From contig CBDCZY010000004.1 of NCBI GenBank assembly GCA_965224745.1, forward strand, positions 186,001-250,000: DNA of 64,000 nt. Direction: 5' to 3'. Source of the stretch: CBDCZY01 sp965224745. Lineage in GTDB: Bacteria; Pseudomonadota; Gammaproteobacteria; Methylococcales; Methylomonadaceae. A program made the position numbers and the translations under genes. Positions 54,017 through 62,404 of this stretch are shown here, piece by piece; position 1 is the stretch's first letter, and every line of letters starts with the position of its first letter. The notes under the pieces are model-generated. The model saw only the letters and a list, made by a program, of their open reading frames with translations. It had not been told where the DNA came from and searched no databases.

Positions 54017-54642
54017 TTTTTGAACTTATACTCCAGGATTTGAACAGCGCGTTGTTCAAACGGTTCGCCATCTATTATTTTAGGTTTAAATTTCCACCGA
54101 ATGATGGCCTGTAAAGCAGAGTCATTAAATATGTTGCTGGGTTCTGCATCGACTACTTTAGGTTCTTTGACCGAACCATCCTCAGCGATGGTAAATTCAA
54201 TCTTGACCCATCCTTTTATACGTCGGCTCGCTGCCCGGATTGGGTATCTAGGAGGCACCCTCACAAGCGGGATCAAATTTGTGCTGATCTTGCCACGACC
54301 CATTTTTACACCGGCCAGAAATTTTGCATTGAAACGATCCGTTTGTAAGGGTAAATCCAAATTAGGGATGTCCATATCTGGCATATCTTGAGCGTTAAGA
54401 TCTGGCATTGTCATTTCCATGGCTGGCGGCGGAGGGCGTTGCTCTTCTGGCATTTCTTCGGGCTGCCGGTCTTTTGTCTTAAGCTTAGTTTCGCGCTTTA
54501 ACCTTACAAAATCGACCATATTCAGATCAGCCGTTTTCTGTAACACTGGGCGATTGTTTAGCACCATTGTTTGCATCAACCAAAATAGCGTCAGCGATAC
54601 TAATAAACCCGACAATAATGCCGGCAACAACCGCTGGATCAA
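54013..54642 (-). CDS. tonB: TonB-family energy transducer
   Basis: 209 residues with one N-terminal helix, a Pro/Glu-rich linker ('EEMPEEQRPPPPAME') and the C-terminal TonB domain: 'RVPPRYPIRAASRRIKGWVK', 'FTIAEDGSVKEPKVV' and 'DSALQAIIRWKFKP'. It moves proton-motive energy to outer-membrane receptors. It overlaps exbD and the TPR gene by 4 bp each. Confidence 0.92.
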   Translation of the reverse strand: MIQRLLPALLSGLLVSLTLFWLMQTMVLNNRPVLQKTADLNMVDFVRLKRETKLKTKDRQPEEMPEEQRPPPPAMEMTMPDLNAQDMPDMDIPNLDLPLQTDRFNAKFLAGVKMGRGKISTNLIPLVRVPPRYPIRAASRRIKGWVKIEFTIAEDGSVKEPKVVDAEPSNIFNDSALQAIIRWKFKPKIIDGEPFEQRAVQILEYKFKK

Positions 54643-55052
54643 GGCGATTCGCCCTCTGTCGCAATGGAGGCATTAGTAATGCCTGCCATACGCACCTGAT
54701 CCATGACTTTGACTAGATCCTGAGTACGGGTGTCTTGATCGGCGGCAATAATCACGGAACCTAGTGGGTTTTCGGCATGCAAGCGGGCTACATTGGCTCT
54801 AACGGCTCTGATATCTACCATACGCCGGTCGATCCATACTTCGCCATCCGCTTTGATCGAAACAATAATGTTTCCTTGTTCTTTGCGTTCTGCAGTCTCA
54901 GCGTTAGGGCGGTTCACGTCAATTCCGGACTCCTTGACAAATGAAGTGGTCACAATGAAAAAAATCAACATGATAAACACGATGTCGAGCATCGGTGTCA
55001 TATCAATATCTTGGTTGTCATCATTTTGAGACCGGTTTAATCTGCGTCTCAT
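54639..55052 (-). CDS. exbD: ExbD-family biopolymer transport protein
   Basis: 137 residues. N-terminal 'DIDMTPMLDIVFIMLIFFIV' includes the conserved membrane Asp. The periplasmic part has 'VSIKADGEVWIDRRMVD' and 'SVIIAADQDTRTQDLVKVMD'. Overlaps tonB; 10 bp after exbB. Confidence 0.93.
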   Translation of the reverse strand: MRRRLNRSQNDDNQDIDMTPMLDIVFIMLIFFIVTTSFVKESGIDVNRPNAETAERKEQGNIIVSIKADGEVWIDRRMVDIRAVRANVARLHAENPLGSVIIAADQDTRTQDLVKVMDQVRMAGITNASIATEGESP

Positions 55053-55062
55053 AACTTACCTC

Positions 55063-55584
55063 TTAAAATTGCAATGAATCGGTTAAATGACGAACCTCTC
55101 GTTCGACCCAACCTTCGATCAGTTTCGCAAAATACATGCCGGAGATAGCGATCACCATGCCGGCCATGGTCGTTAAAGTAGCTTGCGAAACACCGGAGGC
55201 CATGGCACGTGCGTTACCTGTGCCGGTAATAGCCATCACATCGAACATATTAATCATGCCTAATACGGTTCCTAATAAACCGAGCATCGGAGAAAGTATC
55301 ACCAAAGAACGGATTATCGGAAGAGTTCGGCGCATCAACAACTTTGCTTCTGAAATGATCCCTTGGCGAAAATAAAGAGAAAATGGTGAATGTTTATCTG
55401 ATCGTAGGTGCCACTGATCTAACCATTTTTGCTTAAGTTGTGGGTAAACCACTTTAAAGAAAATAACTCGTTCAATGATCATCGACCATAAGACAATCGA
55501 CATCAGCAAAATGATCCACATAACCGAACCACCGGCATCCATAAAGTTTTCAACCGATCTTAATGGCGCCAGTATATCGATCAT
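55063..55584 (-). CDS. exbB: ExbB/TolQ/MotA-family proton channel (short)
   Basis: 173 residues with three helices. 'LSPMLGLLGTVLGMINMFD' and 'MASGVSQATLTTMAGMVIAI' are the channel signatures. It lacks the long N-terminal region of the neighbouring homologue. It overlaps that gene by 4 bp. Forms the channel with ExbD. Confidence 0.92.
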   Translation of the reverse strand: MIDILAPLRSVENFMDAGGSVMWIILLMSIVLWSMIIERVIFFKVVYPQLKQKWLDQWHLRSDKHSPFSLYFRQGIISEAKLLMRRTLPIIRSLVILSPMLGLLGTVLGMINMFDVMAITGTGNARAMASGVSQATLTTMAGMVIAISGMYFAKLIEGWVEREVRHLTDSLQF

Positions 55585-56924
55585 TGTCCTTCAACTCTTC
55601 GAGCCACCAGTCCAAGAACTTGTTCATCCAGAATTTGGATTAATGCCTTGCTCCGGGCTGACACATAGTTATGCAAAAAAAGCAGTGGAATAGCAACACT
55701 CAATCCCAGCATGGTAGTCACTAAAGCTTCTGATATACCGCTAGCCATAAGCTTAGGGTCGCCCGTTCCGAATAAGCTGATAGCTTGAAACGTGGCGATC
55801 ATTCCCGTCACGGTACCCAGCAAACCTAACAAAGGTGCAACCGCCGCCAGCAACTTGATGGTTGATAGTCTTTTCTCCAATGCCGGTAATTCCCGAGTCA
55901 CCGCTTCATCGAGCATTAATTCGAGGGTTTCGGTATCTTTCAGCACTTTATTATTGTCACTGACAGCCAACACCCGGCCCAATGGGTTATCACTAACAAT
56001 TTTCCCCAAATTATTCATTTGTGAGCGCATTTTCTTGCCGGTTCTGGAAAGGTCAATGAATCGTTCGGCAATCAAAATTAATCCAACGATGCCCAGCGCT
56101 ATGATGATGTAACCAATAAATCCGCCTTGTTTTACCCTTTCCAACCGATTGGGAACTTGCACCAACATATTTAAAATTGAACCTCGTGTTGGATCAAGAG
56201 CCAGCTCTGTCATTTTGCCGCTTTTCGCCGAAGTAGCGAAATCTTCGGCAATGCTGGTAAATTCACTATCGGGTTGGCGAACCAAACGAACCAGCTTTTC
56301 ACTTTCCGGTAGATAACGTAAATAATCCTTACCGGCCAGGACATTAAAATTACCGATTCGAACCACGGCTGCTTGTTCTGTTTCACCTGATGATGACATG
56401 ATTTCTGCCGGATATTTAACTACTTTGCCCGCTTCCGTCATCTCTTGTTGAAGGGTTAGCCACAGCGTTTCCAAATCTGCTATCGTTGGCAACTCCTTTT
56501 GTTTGGACATTTTATCCAAAGCCTGCCCTCGGCGCGGAAATTGAGCCGAAATAAAGGAGTGGGTTAACTCGACTTTTAAGTCTCCGGCTGCTTGTTTGGC
56601 AACCCCAAATAATTCGCCAGTTTCTCCGCTTCGTTCCTTCAGTTCATTTTCTAACGCTGTCAATGCTTGGTCATTTTTAGCCAATTGCGCTTTTAATGTC
56701 TCACTCCTTTGAGTTTGCGCAGCCAGTTCTTTTTTCGCTTGCAACAATAACTGCTGTTGACGGTTTTTTTCGGCCAAAAAACGGGCTTCCCGTTTACGGT
56801 TGATCTTGCCTTCAATACCCTGGCTTTTCTTTACTTCGCGTAGCAATTGATCTAAATCAAGATGCTCAGCCTTGGCGATAGAATAGAAGGACATGCTAAC
56901 CAAAAAGGTTATTAAAAGTCTCAT
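55581..56924 (-). CDS. TtpC-like ExbB/TolQ-family protein with periplasmic coiled-coil region
   Basis: 447 residues. A signal peptide and a coiled coil (about 25-125, Lys/Gln/Glu-rich) precede a periplasmic domain and the ExbB-type channel core ('APLLGLLGTVTGMIATFQAI', 'SEALVTTMLGLSVAIPLLFL') at about 370-440. The long N-terminal extension and operon position match TtpC of Vibrio TonB2 systems (family knowledge). It overlaps its neighbours at both ends. Confidence 0.9.
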   Translation of the reverse strand: MRLLITFLVSMSFYSIAKAEHLDLDQLLREVKKSQGIEGKINRKREARFLAEKNRQQQLLLQAKKELAAQTQRSETLKAQLAKNDQALTALENELKERSGETGELFGVAKQAAGDLKVELTHSFISAQFPRRGQALDKMSKQKELPTIADLETLWLTLQQEMTEAGKVVKYPAEIMSSSGETEQAAVVRIGNFNVLAGKDYLRYLPESEKLVRLVRQPDSEFTSIAEDFATSAKSGKMTELALDPTRGSILNMLVQVPNRLERVKQGGFIGYIIIALGIVGLILIAERFIDLSRTGKKMRSQMNNLGKIVSDNPLGRVLAVSDNNKVLKDTETLELMLDEAVTRELPALEKRLSTIKLLAAVAPLLGLLGTVTGMIATFQAISLFGTGDPKLMASGISEALVTTMLGLSVAIPLLFLHNYVSARSKALIQILDEQVLGLVARRVEGQ

Positions 56925-57697
56925 TGAGCTTCCTCCGGTCCAGCTATCGGTAACACCAGAAGGTCAGGTGCCATTTGTTTTCGCGCTATTCTTAAGCCAT
57001 TACGGACACTGATCTGATAATCTGTTGGCAATACATCCCAATGTTTGGTTTCTTTATTCCAGGCACCCGTTTCTTCGCCATCCAGTCTTTGATAAAACAA
57101 GGCGATACGACCGACCCGCAGCAGGTCAACGGTGGCTTTCTGATCGTTTAGCTGCAAGTCATCCCGGTATGCCTCGATTGAATTGCCATAATCATTTTCA
57201 ATTTGGAATGCTTCCAGTATCCGACGATATTTTTCAGCACTGGTGACATCGGCCCGCACCATCATCTTTTGCAACTGGTTAACTCTATTTTGACGCTCTT
57301 TAGGTAAAAAAGGCATATCCATCGCTACAAACTTTTTCAGACTATCCAGCATTCTTAGTAGTAATGGAACAATTTCTCGCTGGGTTATTTCAATCTGCTG
57401 AAGTTGTTTCGTTAACGACCGGATGTCTTGAGACTGAGTGTTGGTCAGGTTTTGCAGATATTGATTATACGTTTTCAGCGTATCTGTTTGATGGGTCACT
57501 GATCGATACTGATCGAGCATTTTTTGAGTATGATCACTTAACCCATCAATTTTTTTTTGCGATTTCGCGTTGGCCTGGTTAGTGACCAAATCGGTTTCGA
57601 TAGCTTGCTTTAGAGCATCGGCCAACAATGATGGACTGAATAAGCATAACCAACTACAAAAAAACGCAAAACGAAAGTAAGAATAATGAAATGACAT
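56921..57697 (-). CDS. DUF3450 family periplasmic protein
   Basis: 258 residues with a signal peptide and a long coiled coil (about 30-130), then 'PLLLRMLDSLKKFVAMDMPFL', split by one residue, and 'RYRRILEAFQIENDYG'-like strings typical of DUF3450. First gene of the six-gene TonB2-type operon. Probably stabilises or gates the TtpC complex (inferred). Confidence 0.88.
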   Translation of the reverse strand: MSFHYSYFRFAFFCSWLCLFSPSLLADALKQAIETDLVTNQANAKSQKKIDGLSDHTQKMLDQYRSVTHQTDTLKTYNQYLQNLTNTQSQDIRSLTKQLQQIEITQREIVPLLLRMLDSLKKFVAMDMPFLPKERQNRVNQLQKMMVRADVTSAEKYRRILEAFQIENDYGNSIEAYRDDLQLNDQKATVDLLRVGRIALFYQRLDGEETGAWNKETKHWDVLPTDYQISVRNGLRIARKQMAPDLLVLPIAGPEEAQ

Positions 57698-57977
57698 AGA
57701 TGCTTGACGAGTTTAGAATTTATCGGCGTGATACTAGCATATATAAGAAATCAACAAAATAGCGATAAGCAATGTAACGTGACGTTTATCCAATACTTTT
57801 GGTTAACTCATCAAGCAGGTTTTCCAGGCTACTCGAAAAATTGCCGTAAAAATATTTTTCTATCCTAACTTTCCCATAAATTACAATATTTTGTATTATC
57901 TTTCTAAAGTGATATTATTGAGTCGATGCTGTGTTACTTTGCAGCACTTTTTAATTTGATTTTAGGGGAGTACCAAG

Positions 57978-59078
57978 ATGGCTTTTAATCTTATGGACGC
58001 CGTTCAAAAACAATTGGGCGATGCATTCGGCAAACAAGTGAGTGAGTTAATTGGCGAGAGTAGTGATAAAACCACAAACGCAATTTCTAGCGCTATTCCA
58101 GAACTGATTGGTGGTTTAATTCAATCTAACTCTGATGGCTCAGGCATTAAAAATTTACAAGGCACCTTAAATAATCTTGACGACGATATTTTAGACCAAG
58201 TACCCGCCAAACTAAGTTCTGGCGGTCACTTTTCTCTGGTCGAAATGGGTATGAATCTTTTACAAACCGTTTTAGGTAATAATATCATTACCAAAGTTTT
58301 GGGCGCTGTTGCAGGTGCCAGCGGCATTGGCAAAGGGCCTGCCAAATCATTGCTAGGGTTATTAGCACCTGTGATTCTCGGCATGATTAAGAAAAAAATG
58401 AGCAGCGACAATCTTGATGCAAATGGTTTAAGCGACTTGCTTATGAGCCAAAAAGATCATATCAAATCGTCCCTGGTTACTGATGTCACAGAAAACGAAC
58501 CGGCTGCGGAAGTTGTTGCTCAACCCAAGCGAACGATTAATGAAAGAAAACCCGCATCAAGAATAGGCCATTTGTTGTGGATACCTATGTTTGCTATCAT
58601 CGGCTGGCTGGGCTATGACTTTTTAAAGAACAAATTACCGCCAGACGAAGCCATGAACGCTCCAACGGCCTCTTTCGAACAGCCAGCAATTGATCAAATT
58701 GAAAATATTGAACCGGCGGCACCCTCTCCCGGTATAACCGATGCGGCGGCTGACCTGGGAAATATTGACGTCAGCGGCGAATTGAACAGTGTTTTTGATT
58801 CGACCTCTACTGCGATGACCAACATTTCGGATATTGAATCAGCGAAAGCAGCCATACCCCAAATAAGTGCAGCAACCTCAAAGCTCGATCAGCTGTCCGG
58901 TGTCTATCAGAACCTTCCTGATGCAGCCAAGAGCGTGGTTTCCAATGCAGCAGGGGGTAAAATCTCCGGTTTACAAGGCATGGTCGATAAGTTATCAGCC
59001 ATTCCCGGCGTCGGTTCTGTACTCAAACCAACAACCGACGCATTGTTAGACAAATTGGCTCTGTTTACTGGAGCTTAA
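57978..59078 (+). CDS. DUF937 domain protein with central membrane helix
   Basis: 366 residues, AGGGGAG before the ATG. The DUF937 domain (about 1-150) reads 'NLMDAVQKQLGDAFGKQVSE' and 'LLGLLAPVILGMIKKKM'. A Lys-rich linker and one membrane helix (about 197-214) follow, and then a Thr/Ala-rich tail with helices up to the end. Function unknown. Independent gene. Confidence 0.82.
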   Translation: MAFNLMDAVQKQLGDAFGKQVSELIGESSDKTTNAISSAIPELIGGLIQSNSDGSGIKNLQGTLNNLDDDILDQVPAKLSSGGHFSLVEMGMNLLQTVLGNNIITKVLGAVAGASGIGKGPAKSLLGLLAPVILGMIKKKMSSDNLDANGLSDLLMSQKDHIKSSLVTDVTENEPAAEVVAQPKRTINERKPASRIGHLLWIPMFAIIGWLGYDFLKNKLPPDEAMNAPTASFEQPAIDQIENIEPAAPSPGITDAAADLGNIDVSGELNSVFDSTSTAMTNISDIESAKAAIPQISAATSKLDQLSGVYQNLPDAAKSVVSNAAGGKISGLQGMVDKLSAIPGVGSVLKPTTDALLDKLALFTGA

Positions 59079-59796
59079 AATAACTCAAGTTGGTTCGAAA
59101 CCTTAAAACCTAACCCAAGTTCTATAGTCGCTATATTATATTCTCGCTCTTTAGTAGAAAAAGTGAATTGATATTGGCGACCTTGGGTTAGCTTTTAATG
59201 CAGCGTTTCTCTTCAGCATTTTATATATCAAGTCACTGGTATAGTAAATTTGCAACAAGCATACGTATTTCACGTTTCAACTAAGTTTCTCAAAGATAAT
59301 CTTAGACATAGAATTTCTCTCAGACGCCCGATCTATAGTTTGTTGTTAAAATCTAGTTATTGATATGTGACCGGATCACTGACTCTTTTTTCTGTGTTTT
59401 GTAACCTTAACAAGCCCCATTTTTTTAAATTGAATGTAACTTTAAACGAATACGGTAAGAACCATAAGCTAATAAAATGAAGTATAAATTCGTAAGAGCT
59501 TGTACCAAGCCTCTTTAGACGAATTTGTATGTTTCTGTTGGTTTGATAAATATCTTCATAATAATTTTCTATTTCCTGTCACTAGTTTCTCTAGGGAAAC
59601 GCCCTTTTATAGGGACCAAAGGTTAAGTCGAGGAATGTGCTTTTTTGTTCCTGATACTCTCTAGGGTTTTAGTCCATAAAAAAGGCGTTACTTTCTTTAT
59701 TCAATTTAGTACATAAATTAACGACTTCTTGCTTACGAAGTAAATGCAAATCACTTCGAAGAGCAACATTAAAGTTCACAATTTGAGGAGGTTGAA
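59079..59796. other. Long intergenic region
   Basis: 718 bp, AT-rich, with stops in all frames. 'TAACCCAAG' near 59110 and 'CTTGGGTTA' near 59183 form a loose inverted repeat. AGGAGG precedes the ATG at 59797. No gene or RNA recognised. Confidence 0.5.
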
Positions 59797-61215
59797 ATGT
59801 TATTTAAGACCTATAGATTTAAGTTCGTCCCTATTCTAACCGCAGCGTTGATATCATTTTCGATACAAGCGGACATCATTAAACTGTCTGGCACGTTAAA
59901 AGCTGCCAATCAGAATGGATCTGATCCTGAGCAGGTTACGGACCCCCTTGGTATTGTTCCTACCGATGCGTCTGGGTCAATAGAAGTGATGGTTGATACT
60001 GACAATAACACCCTGGGTGTTAAATTAGATGTGGAGGGTATTTCGCGTGAGGAATTACGCAATTTTGGCCCGAATGCAACACCGATTCATTTACACCTGG
60101 CAGGTGGAGATAATCCTGGAAATTTTGGACCGATTGCTATCGATCTATCGCTCAATACAGCAGATTCTGATTTTAATGAAACAACTGCCGGTTTCAAGTT
60201 TGCTAGAGAAGGGATATCAATTCTACTGGAAGACCAAGGTGGCGTTCAGTTAGGCATGCACCCTGGCAATGATAAGATTCTAGACGCCTTACAATCTGGC
60301 GATACTTTTGTTTTGGTACACACTAACAAGGATATATTCTTAAATGATACCGGACCAGCACCCGGTTTCCCATTTGGTGAAATCCGTGGCAATATTAAGC
60401 CTGTTCCGATCAAATTAAGCCCCGCACATGGTATGGATATCATCATGCTTCAGGATGCAACGGATGTAACCAGTGCCGTGGCTGAACTGACCGCTACTCT
60501 GAAACAACAGGGTTTTAAAGTTCCACTCGTTATAGATCATACCGCAGCCGCCGAAAGTGTCGACTTGGAACTGGCCCCAAATCAAGTGATTTTTGCAAGA
60601 CCACCGCGAAGACTCGAGAAATTACTGCTCAGAAAAAGTAAAACCATCGGTATTGATCTCCCCTTAAAATTTCACGTCTTTGAGGATCGCGGCACTGTCA
60701 AACTGTCAACCAATACCTTAGGCTACCTGATTGATCGTCATAATCTGCATATACATGATTTTGCGCTGTATTTGACTAATAAGCTCATACGTCAATTTGG
60801 AGCAACAAGTGGTGAAGGGTCAGGTTTGGTAACTCTTGAGAGTATGCAATCGCTTGAAGAGACCGTGCAAGCTTTGCAAGATGCAATTGCCACCAACCCG
60901 GCCGCTCGTATCCCTTTGATACTGGATTACGGTGACAGCAAAAAGAATAATGGTCGGCATCCCTCTCCGGTGCTTGTAGTGTTCGGGAACCCAAATGTTG
61001 GAACCCCGTTAATGCAGGCTGACTCTCGCATAGGTATCGATTTACCTCTCAAGTTTCTGGTTTGGACAGACTCTGAAGGAAAGGTCAACATTACTTATAA
61101 CGATCTACATTTCCTGGCTGGACGCATTAATCTAAAAGGAGTAGACGATCGTTTAGATGCCATTGCCAAAGCACTAAACAATATTGCATCGGCGGGTGCA
61201 GGCAAGAACCTCTAA
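59797..61215 (+). CDS. Secreted CHRD domain protein with two DUF302 domains
   Basis: 472 residues, signal peptide about 25. The CHRD domain (about 28-205) includes 'IHLHLAGGDNPGNFGP' and 'FVLVHTNKD..FPFGEIRG'. Two DUF302 copies follow (about 210-325 and 340-455), each with 'IGIDLPLKF', the first followed by 'HVFED' and the second by 'LVWTDSEG'. Ribosome site AGGAGG. Secreted or periplasmic. Enzymatic role not predictable. Confidence 0.82.
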   Translation: MLFKTYRFKFVPILTAALISFSIQADIIKLSGTLKAANQNGSDPEQVTDPLGIVPTDASGSIEVMVDTDNNTLGVKLDVEGISREELRNFGPNATPIHLHLAGGDNPGNFGPIAIDLSLNTADSDFNETTAGFKFAREGISILLEDQGGVQLGMHPGNDKILDALQSGDTFVLVHTNKDIFLNDTGPAPGFPFGEIRGNIKPVPIKLSPAHGMDIIMLQDATDVTSAVAELTATLKQQGFKVPLVIDHTAAAESVDLELAPNQVIFARPPRRLEKLLLRKSKTIGIDLPLKFHVFEDRGTVKLSTNTLGYLIDRHNLHIHDFALYLTNKLIRQFGATSGEGSGLVTLESMQSLEETVQALQDAIATNPAARIPLILDYGDSKKNNGRHPSPVLVVFGNPNVGTPLMQADSRIGIDLPLKFLVWTDSEGKVNITYNDLHFLAGRINLKGVDDRLDAIAKALNNIASAGAGKNL

Positions 61216-61251
61216 CCAGCATAACTGAGTTGATTAAAGATTACTCTTTTC

Positions 61252-61283
61252 ATACGGTCCTGTGTTTAATTACAGGGCCGTAT
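61252..61283. terminator. Hairpin after the CHRD/DUF302 gene
   Basis: 'ATACGGTCCTGT' pairs with 'ACAGGGCCGTAT' as a 12-bp RNA stem with one G-U pair and an 8-nt loop, 37 bp after the stop. There is no clear T-run. The rest of the gap to 61607 shows nothing else. Confidence 0.55.
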
Positions 61284-61607
61284 CTGAAATGCGAAAAATA
61301 AGAATGAAATGTTTTGTCATGAGGGTTGAAAAAGGATGTGTTTTTGATCTCTACGAAGTGGAAAGGGGGATTATAAGCTATATATCCTTCCAAGATTATT
61401 AGACCATTACAGTCGGTTAGACCTCACTTTAGTAACAAAAAAATGATTTAGGCTTTTTATAAAATTCCCTTCGGTAGATCAATTTAATTCAACGGATTTG
61501 ATAATTTAATCCTCTTTAGCAAGGTGTCTTTAGAACTCAGGGAAGATAAAATAGCCGAAAATAATCCAACGCAGAAATCGGACAAAAAGGCAATTATTAC
61601 AAGTGTC

Positions 61608-62294
61608 CTAAATTGAGGAAAGCTTCAATAGTGCATCAATCACATTGATTTCAATGGTATTTCGCCCTAGCCGGATCCAACCATTTTTTTCGAAGCGTTT
61701 TAAATGACGGGAAATAGTTTCGCGAGCCATTCCCATCTCCACAGCCAAATCCTGATGTGTTTTGACGATAGGCGCATTATGCTGGTTAAGCTTGAGCAGA
61801 ATGCCAGCAAGGGTTTGATCGACTGCAGGCGAATAAATCTGGTCAATACGCGTCAACACATCGGTTAAACGTTGCCCCAGATTTTGAAATATAAATTGGC
61901 GAAACGGTGCTGATTCGTTCAAATATCGATTGAATACTCTTTCATTCAAAGTAAAAGCAACCACCTCCGTTTCAGTAATACCCTCTGCTGGAAAACGTTG
62001 TTGACTGATCATGCAAGAGGTTGTAAGAATACAGCCATCTCCGGGGTGTACACGATATAGCGTTACCTCTCGACCTGTATCGGTCACTAATTGAACACGC
62101 AGAATCCCTTTAGCAATGAGTAAATAATGCTGGCATTGGGAGTTTCTGGCTGCCAATAACGAATTAGCAGGCAGTTCATGAACTTTTGCTTCATCAATCA
62201 AATTTGGAGCAGACAGACCTTTACATTCAGATAGCGCTGAAAATTGTGTTTGCCACAATGTTTGAATGTCTGTCTTAGATAACTGTATAGGCAT
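61608..62294 (-). CDS. Crp/Fnr-family transcriptional regulator
   Basis: 228 residues: a cNMP-type sensor domain (about 20-130) and a Crp-type winged helix with 'THQDLAVEMGMARETISRHL' at about 170-200. Cysteines are present (C23, C54 and C91 or nearby) but not in the Fnr spacing. It follows the dihaem cytochrome on the same strand, separated by a terminator. Redox or nutrient sensing is plausible but unproven. Confidence 0.88.
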   Translation of the reverse strand: MPIQLSKTDIQTLWQTQFSALSECKGLSAPNLIDEAKVHELPANSLLAARNSQCQHYLLIAKGILRVQLVTDTGREVTLYRVHPGDGCILTTSCMISQQRFPAEGITETEVVAFTLNERVFNRYLNESAPFRQFIFQNLGQRLTDVLTRIDQIYSPAVDQTLAGILLKLNQHNAPIVKTHQDLAVEMGMARETISRHLKRFEKNGWIRLGRNTIEINVIDALLKLSSI

Positions 62295-62355
62295 TTTAAG
62301 GTCACATTAAGCATCGAATCACACTAATCGATTAGGTGATTTTGCTTTATTCGCG

Positions 62356-62390
62356 AAAAAAAGGCCAGCACTATTGGCTGGCCTTTTTTT
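62356..62390 (-). terminator. Rho-independent terminator after the cytochrome gene
   Basis: A 7-bp GC stem GGCCAGC/GCTGGCC is flanked by seven A's and seven T's, so it works in both directions. It lies 15 bp beyond the cytochrome stop on the minus strand. Confidence 0.85.
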
Positions 62391-62404
62391 AAAATCAGGA
62401 TTCT

